Positions 8,122-16,622 of a stretch of 64,000 nt of DNA are shown here, piece by piece. Numbering within the stretch: position 1 is the stretch's first letter; each line of letters opens with the position of its first letter. The position numbers and the translations under genes are program-made. Origin of the DNA: Terrabacter sp040702505 (GTDB lineage: Bacteria; Actinomycetota; Actinomycetes; Actinomycetales; Dermatophilaceae); assembly GCF_040702505.1 (NCBI RefSeq), contig NZ_JBFBLC010000005.1, forward strand, positions 299,015 to 363,014. Direction: 5' to 3'. The notes under the pieces are model-generated. The model saw only the letters and a program-made list of their open reading frames with translations. It ran no database searches and had not been told where the DNA came from.

Positions 8122-9066
8122 GTGATGCGGTGGATGACGGACAGGTCCGTGGGTCGGCTGGCGCTGGGTGGCCTGCTGGTCCTCCTCGTCGTGGACGCCC
8201 TCCTCGTGGCGCTCGCCTTCCGGCCCGACGCGGCCGGCGCCTCGGCTCAAGGCCCGACCCCGGGGGCCGGGACGAGCTCCTCGACAGCCGCGTCCTCCCC
8301 GACGACGTCCACGAATGCCACAGTGACCGTCGTCCCCGTCGCCCAGGTCATCGCCGCCGCAGACGGCAAGCGGGCCTGGCGTGCCACTCTCGGCACCTGT
8401 GCCGACAAGGGAGCGAGCCTCAGCGTCACCGACGACGGCGGTCGCACCTGGACCGAGCGCACCGCTCCCGCGCCGGCGCTGGGGCGGGTCCAGCCCGTCG
8501 GCGCCGGCCGCGGCTTCGTCATCGCCGCCCGGACCGGCTGCAAGCCGGGGGAGTACGACACCGACGACGGTGCCGCGACCTGGAAGAGCCCCATCGCCGT
8601 CGACGGCGGCTGGTCCCGCGTGCCCGGCGGTGAGGAACCGGAGCAGGTCATCACGCCGCAGCGTCCGGACGCCCGCCCGTGCGGCAGCACCACCGTCGTC
8701 GACCTTGCACGGGTCAGCGCCGCCCGCGCCGTCGTCGTCTGCGCGGACGGCCGGATCGTCCGCTCGACCGACGGCGGCTCCCGCTGGTCGACGCAGGCCA
8801 CCGTCAAGGGCGCGCTGTCGGTGTCGGCCCGCGACGAGGGTGGCACGCCCACCGTCTACGTCGCCCGCACCAGCGACGCGTGCGACGGCGTCGAGATCGC
8901 CAAGGTCACCGACACCGCGACGGCGCTCTCCTGCGTCAAGGCGCCGCTCGACGGCGCCGAGGGCCGCGTCTCGCTGAGCGTCGTCGGGGCCGCCGGCTGG
9001 CTCGCCGTCGCCGACACCACCTGGCGCTCGGGGTCCGACCTGGCGACGTGGTCGGCCACCGCCTGA
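8122..9066 (+). CDS. Membrane-anchored or secreted protein with Asp-box (BNR-like) repeats, function unknown
   Basis: The protein has about 314 residues. A single hydrophobic segment follows the first 10 residues (signal anchor or signal peptide), then a Ser/Thr/Pro-rich linker of about 40 residues, then a domain with at least two Asp-box motifs (SVTDDGGRTW and STDGGSRW) typical of beta-propellers such as sialidase-like or photosynthesis-stability-factor-like folds. No catalytic residues can be assigned. It lies between a BY-kinase and the rmlAC genes, so a role in surface glycan binding or assembly is possible but is inference. Starts at 8113, 8122 and 8125 are all in frame; 8122 fits the promoter spacing best. 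Confidence 0.7.
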   Translation: MMRWMTDRSVGRLALGGLLVLLVVDALLVALAFRPDAAGASAQGPTPGAGTSSSTAASSPTTSTNATVTVVPVAQVIAAADGKRAWRATLGTCADKGASLSVTDDGGRTWTERTAPAPALGRVQPVGAGRGFVIAARTGCKPGEYDTDDGAATWKSPIAVDGGWSRVPGGEEPEQVITPQRPDARPCGSTTVVDLARVSAARAVVVCADGRIVRSTDGGSRWSTQATVKGALSVSARDEGGTPTVYVARTSDACDGVEIAKVTDTATALSCVKAPLDGAEGRVSLSVVGAAGWLAVADTTWRSGSDLATWSATA

Positions 9067-9101
9067 CCCCCGCGGCTGGCACGCACTCACCGGTCGCCCC
9101 C

Positions 9102-9107
9102 TAGGCT
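9102..9107 (+). promoter_or_regulatory. Putative -10 box of rmlAC (leaderless)
   Basis: TAGGCT ends exactly 7 nt before the rmlA ATG, with no room for a ribosome binding site on the mRNA. Confidence 0.5.
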
Positions 9108-9114
9108 GGCGGCC

Positions 9115-10029
9115 ATGAAGGGCATCATCCTGGCCGGCGGCTCGGGCACGCGCCTGCACCCGATCACCCGCGGCATCAGCAAGCAGCTCATGCCCGTCTA
9201 CGACAAGCCGATGGTCTACTACCCGCTGTCGACGCTGATGATGGCCGGCATCCGCGAGGTCCTCGTCATCACCACCCCCGACGACTCCGACCAGTTCCGC
9301 CGCCTCCTCGGCGACGGTGCGCAGTGGGGCATGACCATCACGTATGCCGTCCAGCCGAGTCCCGACGGACTCGCCCAGGCGTTCATCCTCGGAGCCGACT
9401 TCATCGGCGACGACGAGGTGGCCCTCGTCCTCGGCGACAACATCTTCTTCGGGCCGGGGCTCGGCACGCGACTGCGCGACAACACCGAGGTCAAGGGCGG
9501 GCACATCTTCGCGTACCGCGTCGCCGACCCCACGGCATACGGCGTCGTCGAGTTCGACGAGGACGGCACGGTGCTCTCCATCGAGGAGAAGCCCGCCCGG
9601 CCCAAGTCCAGCTACGCCGTGCCCGGGCTCTACTTCTACGACAACGACGTCGTCGAGATCGCCCGCGGGCTCACGCCGAGCGCGCGCGGCGAGCTCGAGA
9701 TCACCGCCGTCAACGACGAGTACCTCCGCCGCGGCACCCTCACCGTCACGCCGCTGCCGCGGGGCACGGCGTGGTTCGACACCGGCACGTTCAGCGGCCT
9801 GATGGAGGCCAGCCAGTTCGTCCACGTCGTCGAGGCTCGGCAGGGCCAGAAGATCGGCTGCGTCGAGGAGGTCGCCTGGCGCAACGGCTGGATCGACGAC
9901 GACCAGCTGCGCGTCCACGCCGACGCCCAGGCCAAGAGCGGCTACGGCCTCTACCTGCACTCCCTGCTCACCGAGGCCGCCGAGGTCGAGGCAGCACACC
10001 AGCACACGCCCGCCGAGGAGATCAGCTGA
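9115..10029 (+). CDS. rmlA: Glucose-1-phosphate thymidylyltransferase
   Basis: This 304-residue protein makes dTDP-glucose from dTTP and glucose-1-phosphate, the entry step to dTDP-L-rhamnose. The nucleotide-binding signature GGSGTRLHP lies at residues 8-16, followed by SKQLMPVYDKPM. GDNIFFGPG (metal-binding aspartate region) and the EEKP and TGT motifs are also present. Length and order match the short RmlA form. The rmlC ATG overlaps its stop (TGATG). It follows the BNR-like gene by 48 bp and probably has its own promoter at 9102. Confidence 0.95.
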   Translation: MKGIILAGGSGTRLHPITRGISKQLMPVYDKPMVYYPLSTLMMAGIREVLVITTPDDSDQFRRLLGDGAQWGMTITYAVQPSPDGLAQAFILGADFIGDDEVALVLGDNIFFGPGLGTRLRDNTEVKGGHIFAYRVADPTAYGVVEFDEDGTVLSIEEKPARPKSSYAVPGLYFYDNDVVEIARGLTPSARGELEITAVNDEYLRRGTLTVTPLPRGTAWFDTGTFSGLMEASQFVHVVEARQGQKIGCVEEVAWRNGWIDDDQLRVHADAQAKSGYGLYLHSLLTEAAEVEAAHQHTPAEEIS

Positions 10030-10649
10030 TGGACATCCGACCGCTCACCATCGAGGGCGCCTTCGAGATCACGCCCCGGCAGTTCCCCGACGACCGTGGC
10101 GTCTTCGCCGAGGGCTTCCGCGTCGACCACCTCGCCGAGGCCATCGGCCACGAGCTGCAGGTGCGCCAGACCAACATCTCCGTCTCGACCGCCGGCGCCC
10201 TGCGCGGCATCCACTACGCCGACGTGCCGCCCTCGCAGGCGAAGTACGTCACCGCGACCAGCGGCGTCTTCATCGACTTCGTCGTCGACGTCCGCATCGG
10301 GTCGCCGACCTTCGGGCAGTGGGACTCCGTGCGCCTCGACACCGTCGACCGCCGCGCCGTCTACCTCCCCGAGGGCTTCGGCCACGCGCTCGCCTGCATC
10401 GAGGACGGCACCGCCGTCTACCTGTGCTCCGAGGTCTTCAACCCGGCCGGGGAGCGGGGCCTCAACCCGCTCGACCCGCGCATCGGGCTGGCCCTGCCCG
10501 ACGGCTTCGAGCCCGTGCTGTCGCCCAAGGACGCCGCCGCGCCGAGCCTCGACGAGGCCGCCGACGCCGGCCTGCTGCCGACGCTCGAGGACTGCCTCGC
10601 CTACACCCGGTCACTGGGCGGCACCCGCGCGGCAGGCGGCCACCGTTGA
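10029..10649 (+). CDS. rmlC: dTDP-4-dehydrorhamnose 3,5-epimerase
   Basis: The cupin-fold epimerase has 206 residues. The catalytic histidine lies in LRGIHY (His62), with the conserved lysine at about residue 72 (QAKYV) and the tyrosine-containing block AVYLPEGFGHA. It converts dTDP-4-keto-6-deoxyglucose to the L-configured sugar that RmlD reduces. The ATG shares bases with the rmlA stop, and the stop overlaps the TTG of the next gene, so rmlA, rmlC and the second phosphatase form one coupled operon. Confidence 0.94.
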   Translation: MDIRPLTIEGAFEITPRQFPDDRGVFAEGFRVDHLAEAIGHELQVRQTNISVSTAGALRGIHYADVPPSQAKYVTATSGVFIDFVVDVRIGSPTFGQWDSVRLDTVDRRAVYLPEGFGHALACIEDGTAVYLCSEVFNPAGERGLNPLDPRIGLALPDGFEPVLSPKDAAAPSLDEAADAGLLPTLEDCLAYTRSLGGTRAAGGHR

Positions 10650-11230
10650 GGCGCATCGGCCGCATCCTCGTCATCTGCACCGGCAACGTCTGCCGCTCGC
10701 CCTACATCGAGCGCCGGCTGCGCCAGCTCCTCGACGGCGCTGACGTGCAGGTCGAGAGCGCCGGCACCGGCGCCCTGGTCGGCTCCGCCATCGAGCCGGG
10801 CTCGGTCGACGCCCTCGGCGCCGTCGGGGCCGACGCGACCGGCTTCGCCTCGCGCCAGCTGACGCCGGCCCTGCTCGACAGCGCCGACCTCGTCATCGCC
10901 GCCACCCAGCGGCACCGAGCCGACGCGGTCGCGCTTCACCCGCGGGCGCTGCGGCGCACGTTCACCCTCGGTGAGCTCGCCGACCTCGTGCACGGCGCCG
11001 ACCTCGTGGAGGCGGCAGCCGAGACGGACACCGCTCCGGACGCGCCCTGGGCCGCCGTCGTGGCAGACATCGCGCGCGGACGCCGGGGCCTGCACCCGGC
11101 ACGCCCCGCAGACGAGTCCGACATCCCCGACCCCTACCGCCAGGGGGCCGAGGCGTATGCCGCGATGTCGACCGCGATCGAGGCGGAGATCCACACCGTG
11201 GCAACGGCGCTCACGCCGCCCGCTAGCTGA
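10646..11230 (+). CDS. Low-molecular-weight protein-tyrosine-phosphatase, second copy
   Basis: The 194-residue protein resembles the phosphatase at 5756 along its whole length: the P-loop CTGNVCRSP near residue 12, ESAGTGALVGS after it, and the acid/base motif DPYR near the end. The TTG start overlaps the rmlC stop (TTGA); there is no better start before the P-loop. Its coupling to rhamnose synthesis genes rather than to a kinase gene is notable. Its substrate is probably one of the two BY-kinases, but this is inferred from family and context. Confidence 0.85.
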   Translation: MRRIGRILVICTGNVCRSPYIERRLRQLLDGADVQVESAGTGALVGSAIEPGSVDALGAVGADATGFASRQLTPALLDSADLVIAATQRHRADAVALHPRALRRTFTLGELADLVHGADLVEAAAETDTAPDAPWAAVVADIARGRRGLHPARPADESDIPDPYRQGAEAYAAMSTAIEAEIHTVATALTPPAS

Positions 11231-11266
11231 CTCCCACCTGGTGAGCCGCCCTGCCGACGGGTGAAA

Positions 11267-11300
11267 CGCCAACGGCCCGCATCGCTGCGGGCCGTTGGCG
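11267..11300. terminator. Bidirectional terminator hairpin
   Basis: A perfect 15-bp stem (CGCCAACGGCCCGCA and its complement) with a 4-nt loop TCGC lies between the convergent phosphatase and LCP genes. It is among the strongest hairpins in the window. Confidence 0.85.
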
Positions 11301-11308
11301 GGGGCTCC

Positions 11309-12364
11309 TTACTTGTAGGAGTCCATCGAGTCGGTGCGGATGGCCTCGCCGAGGTCCTTCATCTTCGCCTCGTCGACGATGTCGATCGAGGCACCGGCTG
11401 GGCTCGTGCCGAAGCCGGTGAACGGGGCCGTGATGAAGCGGATGTCGCTGCCGCGCAGCCCGCGCATCGCGAAGGCCTCCGAGCGCATCGTGCCCACGTC
11501 GAACTTCTGGTCGACGACGAGGTTGCTCGTCGCGGCATCGGTGAACTGCGCCAGCTTCACCGGGTTGGTCAGCACGTCCTTGCTCAGCGTCTTGAGCATC
11601 AGCGCCTTGATGAAGGCGAGCTGGCGCTGGCCGCGCGAGATGTCCCCCTCGCTGAGCTGGTGACGCTGGCGCACGAAGACCAGCGCGGTCGCGCCGTCCA
11701 TGTGCTGGATGCCCTTGGTGAAGACCTTGCCGTCACCCTTGGACGGCTCGGCCACGTTGACGTCGACGCCGCCCACCGCGTCGGTCATCGCCTTGAAGCC
11801 CTCGAAGCCGATCTTGGCCACGTGGTCGATCTGGATGCCGAGCATGTTCTGCATCGTGGTCACGAGCAGCGGCGGCCCGCCGAACGCGTACGCCGCGTTG
11901 AGCTTGTCCTTGCCGTGGCCCGGGATCGGGACGTAGAGGTCGCGCGGGAAGTGGATGAGCGTCACGGCGGAGTGGTCGTCCGGCACGTGCGCGATGATCA
12001 TGACGTCCGAACGGCCCCCGACCCGGTCGGGCCCGGCGTCGCTGCCGATGATGAGGTAGTTGGTGCCGTTGCCCGTCGGCTGCGCGATGACGTTGCCGTT
12101 CTGGTCCGTCGGCTGGCCGTCGGGCAGGAGCAGCTCCTGCTTGACGTTGTTCGTGACGACGTGGTTGAGCCACGCGAGGTAGCCACCGATCGCGAGCACC
12201 GGGACCAGCAGCAGCACGAGCGCTGCGATGAGCACCTTCCGGTTGCGCTTGCGCTCACGGCGCGGCGCGGGATCGGGCGTCTCGTCGTCGTCCCAGTCGC
12301 CCTCGCCGGCCGCGACCTGGTCGTCGCGGAAGAGGTCGCTGTTGTGCTCACGGGTCCTGTCCAC
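11309..12364 (-). CDS. LCP family (LytR-CpsA-Psr) cell-wall glycopolymer ligase
   Basis: The protein has about 351 residues. A cytoplasmic N-terminus rich in Asp and Arg is followed by one membrane helix at about 45-70 and an extracellular LCP domain. Conserved features include the GGRSD block, the HFPRDLYV motif carrying the phosphate-binding arginine, KLNAAYAFGG, and VRQRHQLSEGDISRGQRQ. LCP enzymes transfer lipid-linked glycopolymers onto peptidoglycan, which fits a terminal role in this polysaccharide locus. The GTG at 12364 was chosen over an ATG at 12409 because TACACT lies 6 nt upstream on the minus strand. Confidence 0.88.
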   Translation of the reverse strand: MDRTREHNSDLFRDDQVAAGEGDWDDDETPDPAPRRERKRNRKVLIAALVLLLVPVLAIGGYLAWLNHVVTNNVKQELLLPDGQPTDQNGNVIAQPTGNGTNYLIIGSDAGPDRVGGRSDVMIIAHVPDDHSAVTLIHFPRDLYVPIPGHGKDKLNAAYAFGGPPLLVTTMQNMLGIQIDHVAKIGFEGFKAMTDAVGGVDVNVAEPSKGDGKVFTKGIQHMDGATALVFVRQRHQLSEGDISRGQRQLAFIKALMLKTLSKDVLTNPVKLAQFTDAATSNLVVDQKFDVGTMRSEAFAMRGLRGSDIRFITAPFTGFGTSPAGASIDIVDEAKMKDLGEAIRTDSMDSYK

Positions 12365-12370
12365 GCCGAC

Positions 12371-12376
12371 AGTGTA
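12371..12376 (-). promoter_or_regulatory. Putative -10 box of the LCP gene
   Basis: TACACT on the minus strand ends 6 nt before the GTG. It lies back to back with the promoter of the divergent gene at 12418. Confidence 0.45.
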
Positions 12377-12404
12377 GGTGTCAGGCAAACCGGACACTGC
12401 CGCA

Positions 12405-12410
12405 TACAAT
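12405..12410 (+). promoter_or_regulatory. Putative -10 box of the membrane protein gene at 12418
   Basis: TACAAT, close to the consensus, ends exactly 7 nt before the ATG, indicating a leaderless transcript. Confidence 0.5.
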
Positions 12411-12417
12411 TCCCGGC

Positions 12418-13002
12418 ATGTCCGCGGGAACCCGACGCCTCAACGCGGACGTGTGGGCGGCCGTGGCGGCCGCCGTCGTCTTCGCGGCGTACGTGTGGCT
12501 GCTGGCCAACGCCGCCGGTCCGCTCGTGACGGCGCTCAACGCCGCGTCCTTCGGACGGCCCAAGCTGTATGCCGCCTGGCTCGCCGGACTCGCCGGGCTC
12601 GGTGGCCTGCTGCTGACGCTGCCCCGCGCCCTCGCACCGCCCGAGCCGGCGGTCCAGCCCTCGGTCCGCAGCCGCCGGCAGGTCTCGGCGCGCCGGCGCA
12701 GCCACCTGCGCACCGACCTGCTCGGCGTCGCGGCCCTGCTGCTCGCCCAGGTGCCGCTGCCCGCGCCGTGGGGTCCGGCCGGCAAGGCCGCGACGATCGC
12801 CAACGTCACGAAGTCGCCCGCCATCGTCGAGCTGAGCGCGCACTTCGCGACGTACTCGCTCGGCGTCCTCGCCCTCGGGCTGCTCGCCGCCGGGCTCGCC
12901 AAGGTCTACGGACACGCGGCCGCCCTCCGGGTGCTCGCGATCATCCTCGCCGTCGGGGCGCCCGTCGTCGCGTGGGTCCTCGTCCTCCGCAGCCTGCGCT
13001 AG
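12418..13002 (+). CDS. Small membrane protein of unknown function
   Basis: The 194-residue protein has about four membrane segments, arranged as two pairs separated by a highly basic cytoplasmic loop (SRRQVSARRRSHLR). No motif was recognised. It is divergent from the LCP gene and ends 20 bp before the convergent glycosyltransferase. Membership in the polysaccharide locus suggests an accessory role, without direct evidence. Confidence 0.65.
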   Translation: MSAGTRRLNADVWAAVAAAVVFAAYVWLLANAAGPLVTALNAASFGRPKLYAAWLAGLAGLGGLLLTLPRALAPPEPAVQPSVRSRRQVSARRRSHLRTDLLGVAALLLAQVPLPAPWGPAGKAATIANVTKSPAIVELSAHFATYSLGVLALGLLAAGLAKVYGHAAALRVLAIILAVGAPVVAWVLVLRSLR

Positions 13003-13021
13003 GGACCCGGGAGCCGGGCCG

Positions 13022-14173
13022 TCAGACCCAGGCCAAGGCGGCCGGCACGTCGGGCGCGGCGGGAGTGTCCGCCGCGAGGGCCTCCACTTCGGCGCGGATG
13101 CGGTCACGAAAGCGCTTCTCGGAGAAGCGTTCCGCGTGCGCCCGCACCGCCTCGACGTCCCACGCGCGACCGCGGTTGGCGACGACGGCTGTCCGCACGG
13201 CCTCGACCGTCGGCTGGTCGAAGAAGGCGCCGTTGACGTGCTCGTCGATGGTGTCGAGGTAGCCACCCGCCCGCAGCGCCAACGTCGGCACGCCGAAGGC
13301 GGCCGCCTCGAGCGGCGTGAGCCCGAAGTCCTCGAGGCTCGGCGCCAGCAGGGCGCGGGCGTGCGCGTAGGTCCAGCGCAGCTGCGCGTCGCTGACCCCT
13401 GTGACGACCCGGACGTTGTCGGGCAGGCTCGCCCGGAGCCGCTGCTCGAGCGGCCCTGACCCGACGACGACGAGCCGCTCCGGCAGCCCGCGCACCGCCT
13501 CGACCGCGACGTCGACGTTCTTGTAGGGCAGCAGGCGCGAGACCACGAGCAGGAAACCTTCCGCCGCCCAGTCGGCCAGCGCCGCCAGCGGAGCCTGCGG
13601 TTCGGCCGGGTCCAGCCCGTACGGCGGGGGCACCACCTCGGCGTCGATGCCGTATGCCGCCGCGACGCGTTCGCGGACCACGGTCGAGTTCGCGAGGTAG
13701 CGGTCGGCGGACGCGGCGGCCCGGCGGTCCCACCGGCGCAACGGCCCGCCGAGGGCCGACAGCGCCACCCCGGGCAGACCTCCCGACTGGGCGCCAAGGT
13801 AGGCGTCCGGCTGGTAGAGCCACCGGGCGGGGGCGTGGCAGTAGACGAGCTTGCGGCCGTTCGTCGGCACCCCGTGGGCCCAGCCGGAGCTCGAGGCGAT
13901 GACGACGTCGGCGTCGACGAGCAGGCGCGACACGGCATACGGCAGCAGGGGGAGCGCGGCGCGGTGCTCACGACGCAGGGCGCCGATCCGGTTGAGCGGG
14001 GAGACGACGACGGGGGCATCGCGGAACTCGGGGTAGGTGCCGGCCGGGTCGTAGAGCGTCGTGTGGATGGTCGCCTCGGGGAAGGCCCGGTGCAGGGCGA
14101 GCACCACGCGCTCGGCCCCGCCGCGCTGCGTGAGGTAGTCGTGCGCGATGGCGACACGGGGCCTGTCGGTCAT
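13022..14173 (-). CDS. Glycosyltransferase family 4
   Basis: This 383-residue GT-B enzyme begins with HDYLTQRGGAERV, the acceptor-side glycine-rich loop of GT4 enzymes. The C-terminal half contains FLLVVSRLLPYKNVD and the donor-binding ED-FG-L-P-LEA block (LEDFGLTPLEAAAFG). It should add one sugar to the lipid-linked repeat unit in the cytoplasm. The ATG at 14173 is supported by the family start and by a weak -10-like GATGAT 6 nt upstream. The donor sugar cannot be predicted. Confidence 0.85.
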   Translation of the reverse strand: MTDRPRVAIAHDYLTQRGGAERVVLALHRAFPEATIHTTLYDPAGTYPEFRDAPVVVSPLNRIGALRREHRAALPLLPYAVSRLLVDADVVIASSSGWAHGVPTNGRKLVYCHAPARWLYQPDAYLGAQSGGLPGVALSALGGPLRRWDRRAAASADRYLANSTVVRERVAAAYGIDAEVVPPPYGLDPAEPQAPLAALADWAAEGFLLVVSRLLPYKNVDVAVEAVRGLPERLVVVGSGPLEQRLRASLPDNVRVVTGVSDAQLRWTYAHARALLAPSLEDFGLTPLEAAAFGVPTLALRAGGYLDTIDEHVNGAFFDQPTVEAVRTAVVANRGRAWDVEAVRAHAERFSEKRFRDRIRAEVEALAADTPAAPDVPAALAWV

Positions 14174-14304
14174 ATCCCGATCATCGCCCCGGACCGGTGC
14201 AGCCGCGGAGGAAACGCAGGTTTTCGGGTGTGGTGGGGCAGGTGCTGTCATCCGGGACGAGGCGTCGCACGGCGACCACCGCGGGACATTCCGTCCACGA
14301 GGGG

Positions 14305-15546
14305 TCAGGACGGACGAATCGCCTCTCGGGCCGCGGCGGCACGGCTCGCGGTCCCGGCGGCCTCGCGCCACAGGGACGTCACGACCTGGGCGCCGCGGGC
14401 CGCGGAGAAGCGGGCGGTGACGTCGGCGTGGGCCCGGGCGGCGCGCTCCAGCGCGTCCGCGGGTCTGTCGAGGACGGCCAGGACGGCGTCGGCGAGCTGG
14501 CGCTCGTCGTCCGGGTCGACGAGCAGCGCGGTCTCGTGGCCGGGCGCGCCGGTGCGGACGATCTCGTCGACGCCGCCTCCTCGAGTCGCGACGACGGGGA
14601 CGCCCCAGGCCATCGCCTCCGTGACGACCTGACCGAACGGCTCGGGCACGGTCGAGGCGTGGACGCACACGGTGAGGCGGTCGAGCTCGCGACGCGGGTC
14701 CTCAGCGAAGCCGACGATCGCGACGTGCCCCGCGAGGCCGAGCCGCTCGACCTCGTCCCGGACCCGGCGCTCGTAGTCCTCGGTGCCGAACGCGGCCTCG
14801 CCGACGATCCGGAACCTGGTGTCGGGGCGGGTGGCCGCGACCCGGGCGGCGGCGCGGACGAGGACCAGCTGGCCCTTGGTGGGGCTGAGGCGGCCGATCA
14901 TCCCGACCACCGGCGGTCCCTCCGGCTGGCGGCTACGGGGGGCGGCAGCGACCTGCTCGACGGACAGTCCCGGGTGCGCGACGACGAGCCGGCGGACTCC
15001 CGGGAGCGTTGCCGCGGTGGCCCGCGAGTTGGCGACGACGGCATACGGCACCCATCGGGCCAGCGCCCGGACGGCCCGGGCGGTGCGGCGCGGGAGGTAG
15101 TCGGTGGCGATCCGGTCGTGGACGTGCCAGACGAGGGGACGCCGAAGGGCCGGGGCTGCGAGGGCGCCGAGCAGGTCTGCCTTGAGCGAGGTGGTGTGCA
15201 CGACATCGACGTCGAGGCGCCGCAGTGTCGCGACCAGGCGTGCGAGGAAGACAGGTGTCGTGGCCGCGGCCCGGAGCATCCGGGCCGCGCCCGCGGAGCG
15301 GCTCGTGTCGCGCACCCGCGCGTCGAGCGGGACGACGACGACGGCGTGACCGGCCTGCTCGAGCCGCTGCTGCAGGGGGCCGGGGGAGAAGAGGACCACG
15401 ACCGGGTCGACGATCGAGCGGTCGACGGACTCGAGCAGCCGCAGCAGGGCGAGCTCGGCACCTCCGAGCTCGGCCGTGTGGTCGAGGATCGCGACCCGCA
15501 CCGGTCCGGCGGGGTCGGGCGCCGCTGGCGGCACAGGTGGGGGCAC
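14305..15546 (-). CDS. Glycosyltransferase family 4
   Basis: The protein has 413 residues, with the N-terminal motif AELGGAELALL, the mid-domain GMIGRLSPTKGQ and the donor-site PEPFGQVVTEAMAWG (E-x7-E). All are standard for retaining GT4 enzymes. The GTG start is 6 nt downstream of a TAGCCT hexamer on the minus strand. It runs in the same direction as the glycosyltransferase at 13022 but is separated by 131 bp, in which no strong terminator was seen. It is divergent from the GT2 at 15636. Confidence 0.85.
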   Translation of the reverse strand: MPPPVPPAAPDPAGPVRVAILDHTAELGGAELALLRLLESVDRSIVDPVVVLFSPGPLQQRLEQAGHAVVVVPLDARVRDTSRSAGAARMLRAAATTPVFLARLVATLRRLDVDVVHTTSLKADLLGALAAPALRRPLVWHVHDRIATDYLPRRTARAVRALARWVPYAVVANSRATAATLPGVRRLVVAHPGLSVEQVAAAPRSRQPEGPPVVGMIGRLSPTKGQLVLVRAAARVAATRPDTRFRIVGEAAFGTEDYERRVRDEVERLGLAGHVAIVGFAEDPRRELDRLTVCVHASTVPEPFGQVVTEAMAWGVPVVATRGGGVDEIVRTGAPGHETALLVDPDDERQLADAVLAVLDRPADALERAARAHADVTARFSAARGAQVVTSLWREAAGTASRAAAAREAIRPS

Positions 15547-15552
15547 GGTGCG

Positions 15553-15558
15553 AGGCTA
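15553..15558 (-). promoter_or_regulatory. Putative -10 box of the GT4 gene at 15546
   Basis: TAGCCT on the minus strand ends 6 nt before the GTG start. Confidence 0.4.
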
Positions 15559-15622
15559 CTGACGACCATGGGCCAGCTGGACGACCTCGGCGAAACCCGG
15601 TCGATCCGGGTGGGTTCGCTGC

Positions 15623-15628
15623 CATACT
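15623..15628 (+). promoter_or_regulatory. Putative -10 box of the 15636-20243 operon
   Basis: CATACT ends 7 nt before the ATG of the GT2 gene that opens a four-gene coupled operon. Confidence 0.45.
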
Positions 15629-15635
15629 TCCGCAC

Positions 15636-16622
15636 ATGTCGGCCGACCCGATCTCCGTCGACGTGGTCGTCGCGACGTTCAACCGGCCCGACAACGTCCG
15701 CGTCTGCCTCGAGCACCTCGCCCGGCAGACGCTGGCCCCGGTCGAGACCGTGGTCGTCGACTCCTCGCCGCACCGGCTGACCGCCGACGTCGTCGCCGGC
15801 TTCCCGGGCGTGCGCTACGTGCGCAACGACGCGGGCCCCGGCACGCTCGCCACCTCCCGCGCGATCGGCGTGGCCGAGACCCGTTCCGATGTCGTCGCTT
15901 TCGTCGACGACGACGCCTACGCGGAGCCGCACTGGCTCGAGCGCCTCGTCGCGCCCTACGTCGACCCGTCGGTCGGCGCGGTGGGTGGTCGGGCCAGCAA
16001 CGGGCGACCCGGCGAGGAGCACGAGGGGCTGGACGCCGTCGGCCGGCTCCTGCCCGACGGCACCCTGACGGGCAACTTCGCCGCCGACACGGGCCGCGAC
16101 CTCGACGTCGACCACGTGCTGGGCGCCAACATGTCGGTGCGGCGGTCGGCGCTCGAGCAGATCGGGGGCATCGTCGACCTCTACCCCGGCACCTGCCTGC
16201 GCGAGGAGAGCGACATCATGCTGCGCCTCGGGCAGGCCGGCTGGCGCATCGTCTACACCCCTGCGGCCCTCGTCGAGCACGTCGCCGCGCCCTACACGAA
16301 GGGGCGCCGCTTCGACCTGCGCTACACCTTCTACGGCCACCGCAACCACGTCGTGCTGCTCTCCCACGCGTTCGGGCTCGGCGCCCCGATCCTGCGCCGC
16401 TACGTCGGCACGTCCCTCCGCGGCGTCGGAGACGCCGTCGCCGAGGGGGCGCGCTCGGCCGTGGCCCGGGACCGCACCGTACGCCAGCGGGTGCGGTCCC
16501 TCGGGGGCAAGGCCCTGCACGCCTCCGCGACCCTCGGCGGTCTCGCGGCAGGCACGTCGGTGGCTGCCCGCACCAGGCTGCGTGCTCGCCGCGCCGGCGC
16601 CGCGTCGGTGACGGGCGGGTGA
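15636..16622 (+). CDS. Glycosyltransferase family 2
   Basis: This 328-residue GT-A enzyme starts with VVVATFNRPDNV, has the metal-binding FVDDDAYAEP (DxD-type) near residue 90, the acceptor-region NMSVRR block, and EESDIMLRLGQAGW with the likely catalytic acidic residues. It lacks clear transmembrane segments, so it should act at the cytoplasmic membrane face on lipid-linked sugar. It is the first gene of an operon in which each stop overlaps the next start (GTGA at 16619). Confidence 0.85.
   Translation: MSADPISVDVVVATFNRPDNVRVCLEHLARQTLAPVETVVVDSSPHRLTADVVAGFPGVRYVRNDAGPGTLATSRAIGVAETRSDVVAFVDDDAYAEPHWLERLVAPYVDPSVGAVGGRASNGRPGEEHEGLDAVGRLLPDGTLTGNFAADTGRDLDVDHVLGANMSVRRSALEQIGGIVDLYPGTCLREESDIMLRLGQAGWRIVYTPAALVEHVAAPYTKGRRFDLRYTFYGHRNHVVLLSHAFGLGAPILRRYVGTSLRGVGDAVAEGARSAVARDRTVRQRVRSLGGKALHASATLGGLAAGTSVAARTRLRARRAGAASVTGG

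Noticed and set aside
7981..10005. An N-terminal extension of the BY-kinase frame to 10005
   Set aside because: It is antisense to the BNR-like gene and rmlA and lacks domains; the kinase starts at 7980.
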